A DNA stretch of 64,000 bases, taken from Auanema rhodensis (lineage: Eukaryota > Nematoda > Chromadorea > Rhabditida > Rhabditidae). The DNA lies in the NCBI GenBank assembly GCA_964057225.1, contig OZ059895.1:1550001-1614000 (forward strand), in the 5' to 3' direction. The notes under the pieces were generated by a model that worked only from the letters and a program-made list of their open reading frames with translations, had not been told where the DNA came from and ran no database searches. The first letter of the stretch is position 1; each line of letters opens with the position of its first letter. Positions 60,701 through 64,000 of the stretch are shown here, piece after piece. The position numbers were made by a program, and so were the translations under genes.

Positions 60701-63700
60701 GCATTCGATGCGGATTTTTAAGCTGCGTCGATCTGTGTTATCAGATTTGCGCTAGCTTAAAAATGCACCGAGATATCAACTGATATAAGTTCACACTTAT
60801 ATCCTCGATTTTCACCCTGAAGAAATAATTTTTTCGTTGAATAACATTGTCCATCGTCTTTGCCTTGAAAAAAGGAATCTGAAAACATCTACTTTTTGCT
60901 AAATTATTTTGAAATTTTTCGAAAAAATTTTTGTCAAAATGTTTTTGGAAGCAATGTTGAGTGTACATGGAAACTCAACATACACTAATGCATCATTTTT
61001 CAAACGATCATAACTAATTTTTGTATCAAGTGTTTCTCAATGTAGTATAGTGCATTCGATGCGGATTTTTAAGCTGCGTCGATCTGTCTTATCAGATTTG
61101 CGCTAGCTTAAAAATGCACCGAGATATCAACTGATATAAGTTCACACTCATATCCTCGATTTTCACACTGAAGAATTAATTTTTTCGTTGAAAAACATTG
61201 TCTATCGTCTTTGCCTTGAAAAAAGGAATCTAAAAACATCTACTTTTTGCTAAATTATTTTGAAATTTTTGGAAAAAATTTTTGTCAAAATGTTTTTGGA
61301 AGCAATGTTGAGTGTACATGGAAACTCAACATACACTAATGCATCATTTTTCAAACGATCATAACTAATTTTTGTATTTAGCGTTTCTCAATGTAGTATA
61401 GTGCATTCGATGCGGATTTGTAAGCTGCGTCGATCTGTGTTATCAGATTTGCGCTAGCTTAAAAATGCACCGAGATATCAACTGATATAAGTTCACACTT
61501 ATATCCTCGATTTTCACACTGAAGAATTAATTTTTTCGTTGAATAACATTGTCTATCGTCTTTGCCTTGAAAAATGGAATCTAAAAACATCTACTTTTTG
61601 CTAAATTATTTTGAAATTTTTCGAAAAAATTTTTGTCAAAATGTTTTTGGAAGCAATGTTGAGTGTACATGGAAACTCAACATACACTAATGCATCATTT
61701 TTCAAACGATCATAACTAATTTTTGTATTAAGCGTTTCTCAATGTAGTGTAGTGCATTCGATGCGGATTTTTAAGCTGCGTCGATCTGTGTTATCAGATT
61801 TGCGCTAGCTTAAAAATGCACCGAGATATCAACTGATATAAGTTCACACTTATATCCTCGATTTTCACCCTGAAGAAATAATTTTTTCGTTGAATAACAT
61901 TGTCCATCGTCTTTGCCTTGAAAAAAGGAATCTGAAAACATCTACTTTTTGCTAAATTATTTTGAAATTTTTCGAAAAAATTTTTGTCAAAATGTTTTTG
62001 GAAGCAATGTTGAGTGTACATGGAAACTCAACATACACTAATGCATCATTTTTCAAACGATCATAACTAATTTTTGTATTAAGCGTTTCTCAATGTAGTA
62101 TAGTGCATTCGATGCGGATTTTTAAGCTGCGTCGATCTGTGTTATCAGATTTGCGCTAGCTTAAAAATGCACCGAGATATCAACTGATATAAGTTAACAC
62201 TTATATCCTCGATTTTCACCCTGAAGAAATAATTTTTTCGTTGAATAACATTGTCCATCGGCTTTGCCTTGAAAAAAGGAATCTAAAAACATCTACTTTT
62301 TGCTAAATTATTTTGAAATTTTTCGAAAAAATTTTTGTCAAAATGTTTTTGGAAGCAATGTTGAGTGTACATGGAAACTCAACATACACTAATGCATCAT
62401 TTTTCAAACGATCATAACTAATTTTTGTATTAAGCGTTTTTCAATGTAGTATAGTGCATTCGATGCGGATTTTTAAGCTGCGTCGATCTGTGTTATCAGA
62501 TTTGCGCTAGCTTAAAAATGCACCGAGATATCAACTGATATAAGTTCACACATATATCCTCGATTTTCACCCTGAAGAAATAATTTTTTCGTTGAATAAC
62601 ATTGTCCATCGTCTTTGCCTTGAAAAAAGGAATCTAAAAACATCTACTTTTTGCTAAATTATTTTGAAATTTTTCGAAAAAATTTCTGTCAAAATGTTTT
62701 TGGAAGCAATGTTGAGTGTACATGGAAACTCAACATACACTAATGCATCATTTTTCAAACGATCATAACTAATTTTTGTATTAAGCGTTTCTCAATGTAG
62801 TATAGTGCATTCGATGCGGATTTTTAAGCTGCGTCGATCTGTGTTATCAGATTTGCGCTAACTTAAAAATGCACCGAGATATCAACTGATATAAGTTCAC
62901 ACATATATCCTCGATTTTCACCCTGAAGAAATAATTTTTTCGTTGAATAACATTGTCCATCGTCTTTGCCTTGAAAAAAGGAATCTAAAAACATCTACTT
63001 TTTGCTAAATTATTTTGAAATTTTTCGAAAAAATTTCTGTCAAAATGTTTTTGGAAGCAATGTTGAGTGTACATGGAAACTCAACATACACTAATGCATC
63101 ATTTTTCAAACGATCATAACTAATTTTTGTATTAAGCGTTTCTCAATGTAGTATAGTGCATTCGATGCGGATTTTTAAGCTGCGTCGATCTGTGTTATCA
63201 GATTTGCGCTAACTTAAAAATGCACCGAGATATCAACTGATATAAGTTCACACTTATATCCTCGATTTTCACCCTGAAGAATTAATTTTTTCGTTGAATA
63301 ACATTGTCTATCGTCTTTGCCTTGAAAAATGTAATCTAAAAACATCTACTTTTTGCTAAATTATTTTGAAATTTTTCGAAAAAATTTTTGTCAAAATGTT
63401 TTTGGAAGCAATGTTGAGTGTACATGGAAACTCAACATACACTAATGCATCATTTTTCAAACGATCATAACTAATTTTTGTATTAAGCGTTTCTCAATGT
63501 AGTATAGTGCATTCGATGCGGATTTGTAAGCTGCGTCGATCTGTGTTATCAGATTTGCGCTAGCTTAAAAATGCACCGAGATATCAACTGATATAAGTTC
63601 ACACTTATATCCTCGATTTTCACCCTGAAGAAATGATTTTTTCGTTGAATAACATTGTCCATCGTCTTTGCCTTGAAAAAAGGAATCTAAAAACATCTAC

Positions 63701-64000
63701 TTTTTGCTAAATTATTTTGAAATTTTTCGAAAAAATTTTTGTCAAAATGTTTTTGGAAGCAATGTTGAGTGTACATGGAAACTCAACATACACTAATGCA
63801 TCATTTTTCAAACGATCATAACTAATTTTTGTATTAAGCGTTTTTCAATGTAGTATAGTGCATTCGATGCGGATTTTTAAGCTGCGTCGATCTGTGTTAT
63901 CAGATTTGCGCTAGCTTAAAAATGCACCGAGATATCAACTGATATAAGTTCACACTTATATCCTCGATTTTCACCCTGAAGAATTAATTTTTTCGTTGAA
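45743..64000. repeat. Right satellite domain, mosaic with recent duplications
   Basis: Monomers are mostly GTATTAAGCG types with GAAGAAATAA or GAAGAATTAA starts. A cassette of three monomers (GAAGAATCAA with CTTCGCC and GCTACATT; then CTGTCTT and CACTCATATCC; then GTTGAAAAAC) begins at 50991, 54501 and 59766, spaced 10 and 15 monomers. TTTTTGATAAA at 54221 and 59486 (15 monomers) extends the later pair. A GAATCTGAAAAC monomer opens 75-codon minus frames at 53370, 55476, 56178, 56529, 58986, 60741 and 61794, all at multiples of 351 bp; these are not genes. Confidence 0.82.
59975..62073. repeat. Recent tandem duplication of three monomers (1053 bp)
   Basis: Two adjacent copies share rare markers: CTGTCTT with CACTCATATCC, ATTTTTGGAAAAA (60211 and 61264), GTAGTGTAGTG (60691 and 61744) and GAATCTGAAAAC (60741 and 61794 frames), all 1053 bp apart. 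The junction lies between about 59850 and 59975 in the first copy, because upstream the two differ (GCTACATT versus GCTAAATT). One private change, AAGTGTTTC near 61028, marks the second copy. Confidence 0.85.

Larger units (their letters stand above)
10343..64000. repeat. Satellite array, right block (351-bp monomer)
   Basis: This continues the same tandem array and orientation in the phase left at 6030. Excising 4316 bp (element plus one 4-bp target copy) brings every landmark back to a multiple of 351 from the left block, and the interrupted monomer reads through as a normal one matching the monomer near 1754-2104. The block runs to the window edge, so the true array is longer. Monomers differ by a limited set of recurring substitutions and not by length. 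All open frames in it (62-75 codons) are repeat by-products. No gene, RNA gene or second mobile element is visible. Confidence 0.97.

Noticed and set aside
53370-62021. Seven 75-codon minus-strand frames, nearly identical
   Set aside because: They arise from the GAATCTGAAAAC and GAAGAAATAA substitutions in one monomer type, spaced at multiples of 351 bp. Monomer length divisible by three preserves the frame by arithmetic, not selection.

Overview
The window is eukaryotic heterochromatin. About 93% of it is one AT-rich satellite DNA (about 31% G+C) with a 351-bp monomer in head-to-tail tandem array. A single LTR retrotransposon, 4.3 kb long and on the minus strand, interrupts the array. No single-copy host gene, rRNA, tRNA gene or CRISPR is visible. 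The Ty3/Gypsy-type polyprotein, the eukaryotic tRNA-like primer site and the satellite point to an invertebrate animal. The Gag/protease style is reminiscent of nematode Cer-type elements, but that placement is an impression from memory and not a proof. CpG is not depleted in the monomer, which argues against heavy germline cytosine methylation.

Layout: 1-6030 satellite (17 whole monomers plus part of an 18th); 6031-10342 retrotransposon (LTRs 6031-6408 and 9965-10342, Gag-protease-partial RT gene 9535 to 6554 on the minus strand); 10343-64000 satellite. Take out the element plus one copy of its target duplication and the same satellite landmark recurs at position 9 and position 63995 exactly 170 x 351 bp apart. 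The array therefore shows no net insertion or deletion over 170 monomers, although it holds many base substitutions.

Within the array, diagnostic substitutions define neighbourhoods: a left domain (1 to about 12.4 kb), a domain of variable 2- to 8-monomer units (12.7-22.9 kb), a 5-monomer higher-order repeat (23-27.3 kb), a transition (27.3-29.9 kb), a clear 6-monomer higher-order repeat (about 29.95-45.7 kb, unit A-B-C-D-E-F, with 4-, 5-, 7- and 9-monomer variants), and a mosaic right domain (45.7-64 kb) with recent 3-monomer and larger duplications. Several monomers are recombinants between two types, recording unequal crossover or gene conversion.

Each monomer holds four strong inverted repeats, a run of roughly helically spaced A/T tracts, and a block of about 90 bp that hardly varies. 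These are the best candidates for function, for example protein binding or non-B DNA at a centromere or other heterochromatin. The retrotransposon is recent (no difference seen between its LTRs) but has lost most of reverse transcriptase, RNase H and integrase through an internal deletion that keeps the frame open. It looks like a non-autonomous copy that could still make Gag and protease. Short open frames elsewhere in the satellite are chance products of a 351-bp (divisible by 3) repeat.
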